A stretch of DNA of 28,062 bases from assembly GCA_002293525.1 (NCBI GenBank), contig DBDJ01000024.1:119301-147362 (forward strand), given 5' to 3'. The translations under genes were made by a program, and so were the position numbers. This document shows, piece by piece, positions 1 through 8,101 of the stretch (positions are counted from its first letter, which is position 1; the number at the start of each line of letters is the position of its first letter). Source of the DNA: Lachnospiraceae bacterium UBA935 (GTDB lineage: Bacteria > Bacillota > Clostridia > Lachnospirales > Lachnospiraceae). Under the pieces are notes generated by a model. The model had not been told where the DNA came from, made no database searches, and was given only the letters and a program-made list of their open reading frames with translations.

Positions 1-300
1 TCCCCGAAGTACCAGAAGCTTAAGATCGACGAGCTCCCGCTGGGCACTGACTTCCGGCAGGACTGGGACTACAAGGATCTTATCCCCTACTACGAAAAAC
101 GCTATGAAAAGAAGATTCGCCCGGTCAGGCGCCGCTCGGAATGTGACATCTCCGATGACTGCTCCTGCCCCCGCTGTGATGCACCCAAGCCCTTCCTCTA
201 TAAAAATAACGGTTCCAAGGGACAGCTCCTCTGCAAGGTCTGCGATGCGAAGTTTTCTCCCGATGAAAGCCGCTTCTCTTCCATTGGCAACACCATATAA
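1..300 (+). pseudogene. Transposase remnant, N-terminal zinc-ribbon part
   Basis: Frame 1 is open from the window edge to a TAA at 298-300 and encodes 99 residues. It reads QDWDYKDLIPYYEKRY, then two CxxC knuckles (CPRCDAP and CKVCDAKFSP). From memory this matches the N-terminal zinc-ribbon region of a DDE transposase family common in Lachnospiraceae; I do not assign an IS family. The intact protein would continue for several hundred residues with a second Cys-rich segment and the catalytic domain. Here homology appears to end around SRFSS, about 15 bases before the stop, where the sequence runs into the opposite-strand glycosyltransferase remnant. The start codon lies left of the window. This is a dead fragment. 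Confidence 0.6.
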
Positions 301-416
301 TCACCGCGGTAATCCTCTAAGCCCTCGCTCAACCGACCCACGGCTTCCGGCATATTGGTAACCGCAATATCGGTTCCCAGTATATTACAGCTTTTCAATG
401 GAACTTTCTTTTTCAT
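290..416 (-). pseudogene. WecG/TagA/CpsF-type glycosyltransferase, N-terminal remnant
   Basis: Reading minus from ATG at 416-414, the first residues include KSCNILGTDIAVTNM and then RGDYM. This is the typical opening of WecG/TagA/CpsF glycosyltransferases, which transfer N-acetylmannosamine or related sugars to lipid-linked intermediates in cell-wall glycopolymer synthesis. After about 40 residues the frame continues into sequence antisense to the transposase remnant, so roughly 200 residues are missing. A weak GAGAG lies 5 bases before ATG 416; a GTG at 443 is an alternative start. It follows the ABC transporter in the same direction, so it was probably the last gene of the polysaccharide unit before truncation. 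The junction lies roughly between 280 and 297. Confidence 0.55.
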
Positions 417-476
417 GCCGGCTCTCATGCTTTTCGCAGACACAGTATGTGATAGCTTAAATAAAGGGTGTGAAGT

Positions 477-494
477 CTGTGCGTTAGCGCACAG
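477..494. other. Short perfect hairpin at the 3' end of the ABC transporter gene
   Basis: CTGTGCG and CGCACAG form a 7-bp perfect stem around TTAG, directly next to the ABC transporter stop codon. No T-run follows on the minus strand, so it is not a convincing intrinsic terminator. It may simply stabilise the 3' end of the message. Confidence 0.3.
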
Positions 495-2252
495 TCACAT
501 AGTTAGTTGAAAAACCTGGGCCTTTTCCCTTAAGTGCAGCTTACCGTTCTCAACTTCATAAATAAAATCAACTTTCCGAATCGTTGATAATCTGTGAGCA
601 ATAATGATTATGGTCTTTGTCCCCTGCAGGCTTTCGATTGACTCCATAACCGCCGCTTCCGTTTCCTGGTCCAGTGCCGATGTGGCCTCATCAAGTACCA
701 GAACCTCCGGGTCATGATACAGCGCCCGGGCTATTCCGATTCTTTGCCGCTGTCCTCCGGAAAGGCGTACCCCACGATCTCCCACAAAGGTATTCAAACC
801 ATCCGGAAGATCTTCAATAAAATCAAATAGCTGGGCTTTTTTAATGGCGGTAATGACCGCATCTTCATCGATCTCCTCGTCACATATGCCAAAAGCCACA
901 TTATTACGGATCGTATCATCGGAGAGATATATCACCTGAGGAATATAGCCGATTTCTTTATGCCATGTGCCCGGATTCTTGTGAATGTTCAGCCCGTCGG
1001 CCTCAACTTTGCCGTAGCAGGGTGAAAGCAGTCCTAAGATAATATCAGCCATGGTACTCTTACCAGCTCCGGAACTGCCGATGAAAGCAACGCTCGTTCC
1101 TTTTTTGATTTCAAACTCCGCACCGTCGATAACCAGTTCGTCTGAGTCCGGATAATGAAATTTGACTTTCCGAATCCTGATACTATCCGTAAACTTCCAC
1201 TGTTCGTCTTTCTTCTGCTTTTCGGAGGGCAGATTCATTACTTGCTGCAGATCATGATAAATCAATTCAATTGACGGAACAGCGTACAGCATATTCGTTG
1301 TATGTTCATTGATTCTTCCCACGGATGGCAATAACCTGAAAGCAGCTACCGCAAATGCTGCCAACTGCGGGATAAAATCGGCCATATCGTCTTTTTGTCC
1401 GAAGAGCATCTTTATGATGATAGCAGCTAATAAACCTGTCATACTAAACATTTCCACAAAATATTTCGGAATGACGCCTATCAGTCTGCTTACCTTTAGG
1501 CCATGGGCATATTTTCTAAAATATTCTCGGTAACAATCAACAAAGTACTTTTCCCGATTTAGAATCTTTATTTCCTTGATACCTCCCAAAGACTGATTCA
1601 TCCACTGGTACAGTTTGGCTTTATATTGCTGGCAGTCCTTCCCTAAATTTTTCGCAAACTTTTTGGAGATATTATAAAATACCAAAACACAGGCAATTAA
1701 GAGAGCCACCGTAATAACGGTAATTGATTTACTGACATGAAACAAATAAAATCCCAAAGTAATACATACTGTTATTTCAACCAATAATTCCATCGCATGA
1801 ATGATCGCTTTCGTAAATTGATCGGCATCTTCCTGCATACTTCTCTGCAAGACGGCAATGTTTTTATTCAAGTGAAACGTATAAGGTTCTTTCATATAGG
1901 AATCCAGCAGACCGGTGGATAATTTCATCTGTGTCTGATAGGAAAAACGATAAATGATATTTTTCTCAAAAATCAGGTAAATATTTTTAAAAACATATAT
2001 TGCAATAATACAGCCTGCCAATGCTGCCAGGAAATATTCAATCGTGGAAAATTCAAATAAATCATAAAAAAACTTAAGGTACAAATTTTCATATACTTGT
2101 GAAGAATCCATTAGAACTTCTATAAAAGGCATAAAAAGCGTTACACTCATCAATTCCAAAAAACTGCCGAAAATAATCATGACGATAAGAAATCCCAACT
2201 TAATTCTTTCTTTTTTAGAAAATATAGCGTTTAACTGTCTCAGCATTTTCAT
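495..2252 (-). CDS. ABC transporter, fused membrane and ATPase domains (MsbA/PglK-like)
   Basis: This is a complete 585-residue half-transporter. The N-terminal part (about 1-330) carries the hydrophobic segments of an exporter-type membrane domain. The C-terminal part (about 358-575) is a nucleotide-binding domain: Walker A GSSGAGKST at 392-400, signature LSGGQ at 497-501, Walker B VLVLDEATSALD around 517-528 and the switch histidine in IAHRLS at about 553. Exporters of this shape act as homodimers. In a polysaccharide locus the family usually flips lipid-linked oligosaccharides (PglK-like) or exports lipids. The substrate is inferred from the neighbours only, namely the fucosyltransferase-like gene 14 bp upstream and glycosyltransferase remnants. 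It appears intact although most flanking genes are broken. Confidence 0.85.
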   Translation of the reverse strand: MKMLRQLNAIFSKKERIKLGFLIVMIIFGSFLELMSVTLFMPFIEVLMDSSQVYENLYLKFFYDLFEFSTIEYFLAALAGCIIAIYVFKNIYLIFEKNIIYRFSYQTQMKLSTGLLDSYMKEPYTFHLNKNIAVLQRSMQEDADQFTKAIIHAMELLVEITVCITLGFYLFHVSKSITVITVALLIACVLVFYNISKKFAKNLGKDCQQYKAKLYQWMNQSLGGIKEIKILNREKYFVDCYREYFRKYAHGLKVSRLIGVIPKYFVEMFSMTGLLAAIIIKMLFGQKDDMADFIPQLAAFAVAAFRLLPSVGRINEHTTNMLYAVPSIELIYHDLQQVMNLPSEKQKKDEQWKFTDSIRIRKVKFHYPDSDELVIDGAEFEIKKGTSVAFIGSSGAGKSTMADIILGLLSPCYGKVEADGLNIHKNPGTWHKEIGYIPQVIYLSDDTIRNNVAFGICDEEIDEDAVITAIKKAQLFDFIEDLPDGLNTFVGDRGVRLSGGQRQRIGIARALYHDPEVLVLDEATSALDQETEAAVMESIESLQGTKTIIIIAHRLSTIRKVDFIYEVENGKLHLREKAQVFQLTM

Positions 2253-2266
2253 TCCTCGGTTCTCTC

Positions 2267-3313
2267 TTATACACTCGGATAATTGTCTTTACGGTGATAG
2301 TTAATCCCCTTATTTAAAATTACAAGATCTTCATATTCCTCATGATAACTCTTTTTCTGAATCCTGGCTGCTATGCTTACTTGCGATAAACCGGCAATCA
2401 GACCGGAACAGGCTGCCAATGTATACATATCCCTCAACACCTCCAAGCCTAAGAGATAACGATGATTTTCCCGCTCCGACGAGCTATTCATGACAGTTTC
2501 CGTGCCATCACTTCTGGTGACTTCCTGATAGCAGATCAACTTATCCCCAAAGGCTTCCCGAAACAGCCAAGTAGCTTCACAGGTATCTGTCGCCAGAAAA
2601 ACCTGCTCATATTTTCCCCGATTCATAATTAACAATGCCTGCTCCAGATATTCACCGGTATCTATGGTAATCGGATGGCCGTTATAGTTTCTTTTAAAAT
2701 CGGTGCCCCGGACATGGACGGCTAATGTTTTGCCGACTCCCAGCAATTTTCGTATATTGGTTTCGATATCGTTTCTGACAATATCATTAAGACGAATATA
2801 TTTGGCCGCTATCCGGCCCAATTCATTGATATATTCCTCGGACCTCATATAACCGTTCTTATCCATATTTAAAGAGCCGGCCAGCAGCGTGTTTTCTTTC
2901 TGGCTCTTTAGTACTCTTTTTGATGTCATGGCTTCCGTTAACGTAATGCCTCCCGGCTGGATAAAATAATACTCAAAAGGGTTGTCGGTATTATTTACCG
3001 GATGTTTTTCCGCATATCGGTAATTGGGATGATAACGGACAACCGGGACTAAATCATAAAAATCGGCAAAGTACAATAAAGCAAGGAGTCTGTTCTGATC
3101 GGCAAAAAAACCCGATCCCGACTCTTCCATATCAATTAGATATATATTCTGCGCTAGATTAACTTCCCCATAACGTTCCAGATTTACCAAGTTATTTTCT
3201 GTTCCGATCTGACTGACTGTTTTTACAAAACGATCATTGTCACCATATGGCATACAGTATAAGGCAAACTTAAGCCGTTTTCTTATTTTATTGATGGTCT
3301 GCTTTATACTCAT
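2267..3313 (-). CDS. O-fucosyltransferase-like glycosyltransferase
   Basis: The protein has 348 residues and no signal peptide. HVRGTDFK at 200-207 resembles the HxRxxD motif of the NodZ/FUT8/O-FucT superfamily, in which the arginine contacts the GDP-sugar. LATDTCE near 240-246 and the C-terminal ACSGLIAGLSQVS at 301-313 resemble later nucleotide-sugar binding motifs of the same fold. The likely role is transfer of fucose or a similar GDP-activated sugar to a surface polysaccharide repeat in the cytoplasm. The start ATG at 3313 lies 1 base after the stop of the upstream glycosyltransferase; GAGGGAG inside that gene's end serves as ribosome binding site. The gene looks intact but its sugar and acceptor cannot be read from sequence. 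Confidence 0.65.
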   Translation of the reverse strand: MSIKQTINKIRKRLKFALYCMPYGDNDRFVKTVSQIGTENNLVNLERYGEVNLAQNIYLIDMEESGSGFFADQNRLLALLYFADFYDLVPVVRYHPNYRYAEKHPVNNTDNPFEYYFIQPGGITLTEAMTSKRVLKSQKENTLLAGSLNMDKNGYMRSEEYINELGRIAAKYIRLNDIVRNDIETNIRKLLGVGKTLAVHVRGTDFKRNYNGHPITIDTGEYLEQALLIMNRGKYEQVFLATDTCEATWLFREAFGDKLICYQEVTRSDGTETVMNSSSERENHRYLLGLEVLRDMYTLAACSGLIAGLSQVSIAARIQKKSYHEEYEDLVILNKGINYHRKDNYPSV

Positions 3314-3314
3314 A

Positions 3315-3897
3315 TTATACTCCCTCTTTATCTGTAGTCTTACCGGAAACTGCAGAACTTGATGCTTTATTCTCTAAGCCATACAAAGCCAAAGTCTGTC
3401 TGGTCTTCTCTTCCCAACTGTACCGGCCGCATATGTAATCGGAAGCGGTTTTTTGATAATCATGGACAGTCTGCTCATCCGCCAGCAGGATCGAAAGCTG
3501 CTCTCTTAAGTGTTCGGTATCGCTCTTGCGAAAAGACACTGCCTTATCACCGGTCACCTCGACATTTTCGGCAATATCGCTGGCCAGACAGCAATTGCCG
3601 TAACTCATGGCTTCCAACAGGCTGATGGCCATCCCTTCCGTATCACTGGGCAACACAAAACAATAGGCATTGGCGTATAATTCTTCCAGTATCCGGCCTT
3701 GCTCAAAGTCGGTCATAATGACCCGGTCATCACGTCCGGCCATCTCCCGGATCTTTTCCATATATTCAAAGGCATGGCTGCTGCCGCCGCTCTGACAGTT
3801 GACCGACTACCACTTCCACACCGCCTTCGCGGGAGGGAATTCGCTTCTGACCAATCATTGCAATCCGATATGGCTTTTCTTTATCCCTTTTTTTCAT
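3315..3897 (-). pseudogene. Family 4 glycosyltransferase with internal deletion and frame change
   Basis: A good ribosome binding site (AAAGGAAG) precedes ATG at 3897-3895. The frame encodes IAMIGQKRIPSREGGVE, the typical opening of GT4 rhamnosyl/glucosyl transferases, but hits TGA about 45 codons in, near 3765. The other end of the gene is open in another frame from about 3794: GGSSHAFEYMEKIR, then the GT-B C-terminal signature FVLPSDTEGMAISLLEAMSYG with the expected E-x7-E spacing. About 200 residues of the middle are missing. The join lies around 3781-3796. The surviving C-terminal piece (3315-3761) has an in-frame ATG, but without the acceptor domain it should not be active. It belongs to the polysaccharide unit with the next gene. 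Confidence 0.75.
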
Positions 3898-3918
3898 AAA
3901 AGCTTCCTTTTACAAGTT

Positions 3919-4275
3919 TTAGTGACGATCGGTTTCCCATTCTCCTGTTTTCATCAGCGCATTTCTGACATCTTCCAGATAACCGTACCCATTTGCTTTG
4001 TCCGGTTCCAGCATGGAACCTTCCGCCCATTCATTCCAGGCCACAACAAAGAGCATGTCCTTTTTATAGACCTCCCTGGCCCTTCTGATCTGTATCTCCA
4101 TATACTTCTCAAACAATGCCGGACTGGCATTTCTTACCACTAAACCATGTTTCCCTTTTCTGGGTGTATTATCCCACCCGGAAAAAGCTCCCGGCACCCT
4201 TTTTTCGTCAGTCGGCTTCCGTTTATACTCCATAAATTCCAGTCTGGAAACATTTTTTCTATTAATAAAAAAATC
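3919..4275 (-). pseudogene. WbsX / GH99-like protein, C-terminal fragment
   Basis: The frame is open from about 4275 to a stop at 3919-3921. It contains VPGAFSGWDNTPRKG and VAWNEWAEGSMLEPD, the hallmark end of the glycosyltransferase WbsX / GH99-like family found in O-antigen and capsule loci. Full-length members have a further 200 or more residues in front. The apparent ATG at 4233 is internal, and homology-like sequence (SRLEF) extends upstream of it. At about 4270-4279 the frame is cut and joined to the start of an unrelated radical SAM gene. It lies 21 bp before the broken family 4 glycosyltransferase on the same strand. Confidence 0.7.
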
Positions 4276-4342
4276 TCATTGTGTAATCCCCATATTCCAC
4301 ACCTGTTTTATAAAGCATAGTCTTTCGTGTTATTGTGTCCAT
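4262..4342 (-). pseudogene. Start of a radical SAM gene, truncated after about 22 codons
   Basis: ATG at 4342-4340, preceded by AAGGGG about 9 bases upstream, begins MDTITRKTMLYKTGVEYGDY. From memory this is the characteristic opening of a clostridial radical SAM protein that continues with an HGC..PC iron-sulfur motif. Here the frame ends in RFFY and TAA at 4264-4262 before any cysteine. Only the translation start survives. The following bases belong to the WbsX fragment in a different frame, so this is a deletion junction. Confidence 0.5.
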
Positions 4343-4778
4343 AATCGCTAACCCCTTTTTTGCAGCAAGAGGGTTTGCCCCTTACCTTCCTGTCAAAATG
4401 TAGATGGTTTACTCTTTCTGGTTGCTGCCGATATACGTTGAACGTCACTCTATCCAAGCACCGTGCGCAAAAAAGCTGGCTTAGATTTTATCATACCTTA
4501 GTTCCTTCCTTTTTTCAATATTATTATTTTTTGAATTATTTTCGCTGTAAGCTGTTTTCGTTGAAATTAGAGCCATTTACCGGTTCGTTACCCGCCACTC
4601 CGCCAGCCAGAAGAGATGATTTTCATTTTTCTGGCCAAACAAACTAGCTTAATTCTATCGTTCTTTGACCTTTGTCCATGAAAACATTTTATGTCCGGCT
4701 CCGTAAGGAGGGTTTTTAAACTTGCCGGTCGGGATACCGAATCGTCAGATTGCCCGCTTAATCCAGCAATTTATTTTC
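4343..4778. other. Gene-free, AT-rich interval downstream of rsgA
   Basis: No convincing gene lies here. On the minus strand a well-placed AAGGAAGG precedes a 14-codon frame at 4494-4450 (MIKSKPAFLRTVLG), which may be a leader or the start of another broken gene. AT-rich sequence at 4500-4560 could hold a minus-strand promoter for the truncated radical SAM gene. Around 4695-4735 short stems (CTCC-GTAA-GGAG inside CCGGC/GCCGG) could fold but lack a proper T-run on the minus strand. The rpe gene often found after rsgA is not here. Confidence 0.4.
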
Positions 4779-5660
4779 TCAATACCGCTTCATCCCCTTA
4801 AGCTCCTCATACAGCTTCACATAATTCTGATACCGTAGCCGGCTGATCAGCCCCTGCTCCAGGGCTTTTTTCACCCCGCACACCGGTTCGCTGACGTGAG
4901 CGCATTCCCCGAACTTGCATTCGTCGGCATAGCGCCCGAACTCCGGGTAATACTTCCGCAGGTCTTCCTTGTCCATCTGCCCCAAGGTCAGTGAAGTAAA
5001 GCCCGGCGTGTCACAGATATATGTATCACTGCCCAGAGCAAATATCTCCGCATGCCTGGTAGTATGCTTGCCCCGCTCGATCTTACGGCTGATTTCGCCG
5101 ACTTCCATATGGGCTTCCGGACACAGGTAATTGACCAGCGTGGATTTCCCGACCCCGCTGGGCCCGGCCAGAACCGTTGTTTTCCCTTCTAACAACAAGC
5201 GGACGGCTTCGATTCCATCTTTCTCCTCCGCACTGATAAACAAAACGGCAAACCCGCAGGTTTCATAACTGGTACGCAGCTCCTCCTGCTCTTTTGCCGT
5301 GGCAATATCTTTCTTATTGAAACAGATCAGACAGGGGATCTGCTGTTTTTCCATGATCACCAGAAACCGGTCAAGCAGATTGTAATTGGGATCCGGCTTC
5401 ACGACCGCAAAAATAATCATTGCCTGATCGATATTGGCAACTGCCGGCCGGATCAGGGTATTCCGCCTAGGCATGATCTGCACGATATTGCCGATGCGCT
5501 CTTCCTGATCCACAATATCAATCAGCACATCATCGCCCACTAAAGGCTTGACCTGCTCTTTGCGGAATATCCCCTTAGCCTTGCACTCATATACCGCTTT
5601 TGCCGCTTCCGCATACACATAATAAAACCCGGCTATTCCTTTGATTATTTTTCCCTGCAT
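4779..5660 (-). CDS. rsgA: Small ribosomal subunit biogenesis GTPase RsgA
   Basis: RsgA is a circularly permuted GTPase that acts late in 30S assembly. From ATG at 5660 it has 293 residues: an OB-fold (about 1-65), then permuted G motifs with NKKD (G4) at 115-118 before the P-loop GPSGVGKST at 166-174 and DTPG (G3) at 217-220. A C-terminal zinc site is formed by C248, C253, H255 and C261. All key residues are present. The longest frame begins at a TTG (5681), but that lies inside a duplicated 34-bp spacer; family members normally start at M(x)GKIIKG, so ATG 5660 is preferred although its ribosome binding site is weak. It is the last gene of the murE-rsgA operon, next to prkC as in many Firmicutes. 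Confidence 0.93.
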   Translation of the reverse strand: MQGKIIKGIAGFYYVYAEAAKAVYECKAKGIFRKEQVKPLVGDDVLIDIVDQEERIGNIVQIMPRRNTLIRPAVANIDQAMIIFAVVKPDPNYNLLDRFLVIMEKQQIPCLICFNKKDIATAKEQEELRTSYETCGFAVLFISAEEKDGIEAVRLLLEGKTTVLAGPSGVGKSTLVNYLCPEAHMEVGEISRKIERGKHTTRHAEIFALGSDTYICDTPGFTSLTLGQMDKEDLRKYYPEFGRYADECKFGECAHVSEPVCGVKKALEQGLISRLRYQNYVKLYEELKGMKRY

Positions 5661-5677
5661 AAGACACTCATAATTTG

Positions 5678-5745
5678 CCAATCCTGCTGCTAATCACTCT
5701 GCTGCATCCTGCCAATCCTGCTACTGTTCACTCTGCTGCATCCCG
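5678..5745. repeat. Tandem duplication of a 34-bp unit between prkC and rsgA
   Basis: Bases 5678-5711 and 5712-5745 are two adjacent 34-bp copies identical at 30 positions. Read on the minus strand each copy contains a purine-rich GCAGGATTGG stretch and a mini-frame beginning ATGCAGCAGAGTGA. The copy nearer rsgA creates its alternative TTG start. It looks like a local slippage duplication in the translation-initiation spacer. Confidence 0.8.
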
Positions 5746-5756
5746 CTGACCGTTGA

Positions 5757-8051
5757 TTAACCCTGTTGCTCAAACGTGATTTCCCTGACGACTTCCTTGT
5801 TCTCCGTAGTTGCCTCCTGTGTAATGACACTGCCGTCTTCCTGAGTAAGGCTCTGTTCTTCAATATGATTGACATACTGGAAGACAAGGGTTCCGGAAGG
5901 GGTCGCGATATTGGTGAAACTGACCGGTATGGGAAATGACGCTGTCTCGGTGGAAAACAGCTGGGTTCCGTTACTGGCCGTAAGGGTGACAGTCACCATC
6001 GTTTCTGAGCGGTAATTGGGATCCTCTCCCGCTGTCGGCCCTTCAATGCTCCCGATATAGCTATAAAGCTGGCTTTCCGTTCCGGTGCTGACCTGAAGAT
6101 CCACTTTTGTGCCCTTCTCTACAAAGGAATCCACCGAATAGGACTGGTAACACACCAGGCCGACCAGGTTCGGATCGGCATGGATGGTTTCGGTAACTTG
6201 CCCCGGCGAGAGGCCTGCCTCCGCCAGGATCACCAAGGCATCCATCTCGGTCTGGCCGAGCAGATCCGGCATCCTGATTTTCGTATCTTCTTTCCCGAGA
6301 CTGATTCGGATCGTCACGGTAGTTCCTTCCGGTACCTTGCTTCCGGATGCCGGATCCTGATGCAGCACGCTTCCGGTCTGAATGATTTCATCAAACTCTT
6401 CGGTGCGGTTAATCTGAAAACCGGCCTTCAACAGCATCGCTTCGGCTTCTTCCTCGGTTTTCCCCACCAGCTCCGGAACCTCGACTCCTTCGGAAACGGT
6501 GCTGACTGTCAGGATGACGTTGTTGACCGGATTGACCATTTCGCCCTGCTGCGCCGACGAGCGCATCACGATGTTGGCAGCGTATTCCGAACTTTCTTCA
6601 TATTCAATCTCCGGGGTCAGGCCGATCGCGATCAGGGCGATCTTGGCTTCTTCCAGCGCCATTCCTGTCACCCGGATCATTTCCACCAGCTCGACCTCTG
6701 CCGTCTCCTCTTCCGGTGCTGCTTCGTTACTGAACCAGTCAAACCGGAAGATTCCCAAGGCCCGGCCGGCCAGGGCCAGAATCACACAGCCGATCAGGAT
6801 AGCCGCGATAACAGCCAACACGGTGGTAAGCCGCTCTTTTTTGGGATTGTAATCCTCGTCATCGTTATGATAGTCATCGTCATCATATTCATAATATTCA
6901 TCTTCATATTCCCTGTCACCGTATTCCGTCCGGGTACTGCCGTACTCATTCCGGCCGTTAGCATATTCTTTCCGTCTGCTGCCGCCATCTGACCGAGCGC
7001 TTACGTTGTCTGACCGGCTGCTGCCATTATCCGACCTGTAACCGGCGTCATCTTTTTCGTTCTGGGAAGCTCCGGCATAGCCGAGCTCCGGTTCTGGCCG
7101 GCGGCGGAATACGATCGGTTCTTCGATGACATTGCGAGATCTTGCGGCTTTGATCTGGGCGACTTCGATTTCCGAAATCGGCCTGGTCGAAGCTTCCTCG
7201 CTTGGATCCACGACCTTGACAAAGTCCTGGTCAGGGTTCATAAGCGATTTTTTCAGGTCTTCGATCAGCTCGCCCATAGACTGATAGCGCCGGTCCGGGC
7301 TTTTCTGGCAGCATTTAAAGACGATCTGCTCCACGCTTAACGGAATCTCCGCGATGAATTCCCGGGGCGAAGCCATTTCTTCCTGAATATGCTTGATGGC
7401 GATCGCCACTGTCGTTTCGCCATTAAACGGCACCCTGCCGGTCAGCATTTCAAAAAAAGTGACGCCGAGGGAATAGATGTCGCTTTTGATATCGGAAAAC
7501 CCGCCCCTTGCCTGCTCCGGCGAAGTGTAATGCACCGAACCCATGACGTTGGAGGTGATGGTATTGCTGGTCGCGGCCTTGGCAATGCCGAAATCGGTCA
7601 CCTTGACCTTTCCTTCTTTGGAAATAATGATATTCTGGGGCTTGATATCGCGGTGGATAATATGATTATTATGGGCCGCCTCAATGCCCATGCAGATCTG
7701 GATGGCTATGCTGATGGCCTCTTTTACGGAAAGCCGGGCTTTTTTTTCGATATATTTCTTCAGGGTGATGCCTTCGACCAGCTCCATGACAATATAGTAA
7801 ATGCCGTTTTCTTCTCCGACATCATAGACATTCACGATGTTGGGGTGGCTTAAGCCGGCGGCGGCCTGTGCTTCTATCCTGAACTTGGAAACAAAATTGG
7901 CATTCTCGCTGAATTCCTGTTTGAGTACCTTCATGGCGACAAAACGGTTCAGCTTGTGGCATTTGGCTTTATAGACGTCCGACATGCCACCGGTGCCGAT
8001 TTTTTCTAATATCTCATAACGATCTCCGATGATCATTCCTATTTTTATCAT
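5757..8051 (-). CDS. prkC: PASTA-domain Ser/Thr protein kinase PrkC (Stk1)
   Basis: This 764-residue membrane kinase senses peptidoglycan fragments or lipid II and phosphorylates division, wall-synthesis and translation proteins. The cytoplasmic kinase domain is about 10-270: GTGGMSDVYKA loop at 19-29, ATP lysine K41, HRDIKPQN at 133-140 with catalytic D135, DFG at 153-155 and SPEQARGG at 177-184. A Ser/Arg/Gly then Asp/Glu/Tyr-rich linker spans about 335-405. One membrane helix lies at about 408-430. Outside are three PASTA repeats (about 453-521, 522-588, 589-656), followed by a roughly 105-residue C-terminal beta-rich extension. ATG 8051 has GAGGG upstream. It sits directly after its phosphatase, as is standard. 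Confidence 0.95.
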   Translation of the reverse strand: MIKIGMIIGDRYEILEKIGTGGMSDVYKAKCHKLNRFVAMKVLKQEFSENANFVSKFRIEAQAAAGLSHPNIVNVYDVGEENGIYYIVMELVEGITLKKYIEKKARLSVKEAISIAIQICMGIEAAHNNHIIHRDIKPQNIIISKEGKVKVTDFGIAKAATSNTITSNVMGSVHYTSPEQARGGFSDIKSDIYSLGVTFFEMLTGRVPFNGETTVAIAIKHIQEEMASPREFIAEIPLSVEQIVFKCCQKSPDRRYQSMGELIEDLKKSLMNPDQDFVKVVDPSEEASTRPISEIEVAQIKAARSRNVIEEPIVFRRRPEPELGYAGASQNEKDDAGYRSDNGSSRSDNVSARSDGGSRRKEYANGRNEYGSTRTEYGDREYEDEYYEYDDDDYHNDDEDYNPKKERLTTVLAVIAAILIGCVILALAGRALGIFRFDWFSNEAAPEEETAEVELVEMIRVTGMALEEAKIALIAIGLTPEIEYEESSEYAANIVMRSSAQQGEMVNPVNNVILTVSTVSEGVEVPELVGKTEEEAEAMLLKAGFQINRTEEFDEIIQTGSVLHQDPASGSKVPEGTTVTIRISLGKEDTKIRMPDLLGQTEMDALVILAEAGLSPGQVTETIHADPNLVGLVCYQSYSVDSFVEKGTKVDLQVSTGTESQLYSYIGSIEGPTAGEDPNYRSETMVTVTLTASNGTQLFSTETASFPIPVSFTNIATPSGTLVFQYVNHIEEQSLTQEDGSVITQEATTENKEVVREITFEQQG

Positions 8052-8101
8052 GAACCCTCAGCTCCTATCTAAGCGCTTTCATATATGTTGCACCACTAAA
8101 A

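Noticed and set aside
477..494. Intrinsic terminator after the ABC transporter
   Set aside because: The stem lacks a T-run on the minus strand; it is listed only as a hairpin.
4360..4647. 95-codon plus-strand frame in the scar region
   Set aside because: No similarity to anything I recognise, no ribosome binding site, and it crosses AT-rich sequence likely to be regulatory for the opposite strand.
5678..5745. Possible CRISPR or attachment-site repeats
   Set aside because: Only two directly abutting copies with no spacers and no integrase nearby; a simple tandem duplication explains them.
5690..5887. 65-codon frame overlapping the prkC end and the tandem repeat
   Set aside because: Arg/Ser-rich out-of-frame translation of prkC ending in the duplicated spacer; no family signature.
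6180..6992. 270-codon plus-strand frame opposite prkC
   Set aside because: Antisense to strongly conserved kinase and PASTA sequence; its composition (long Ile/Val/Phe run) mirrors the Asp/Glu/Tyr linker of PrkC.
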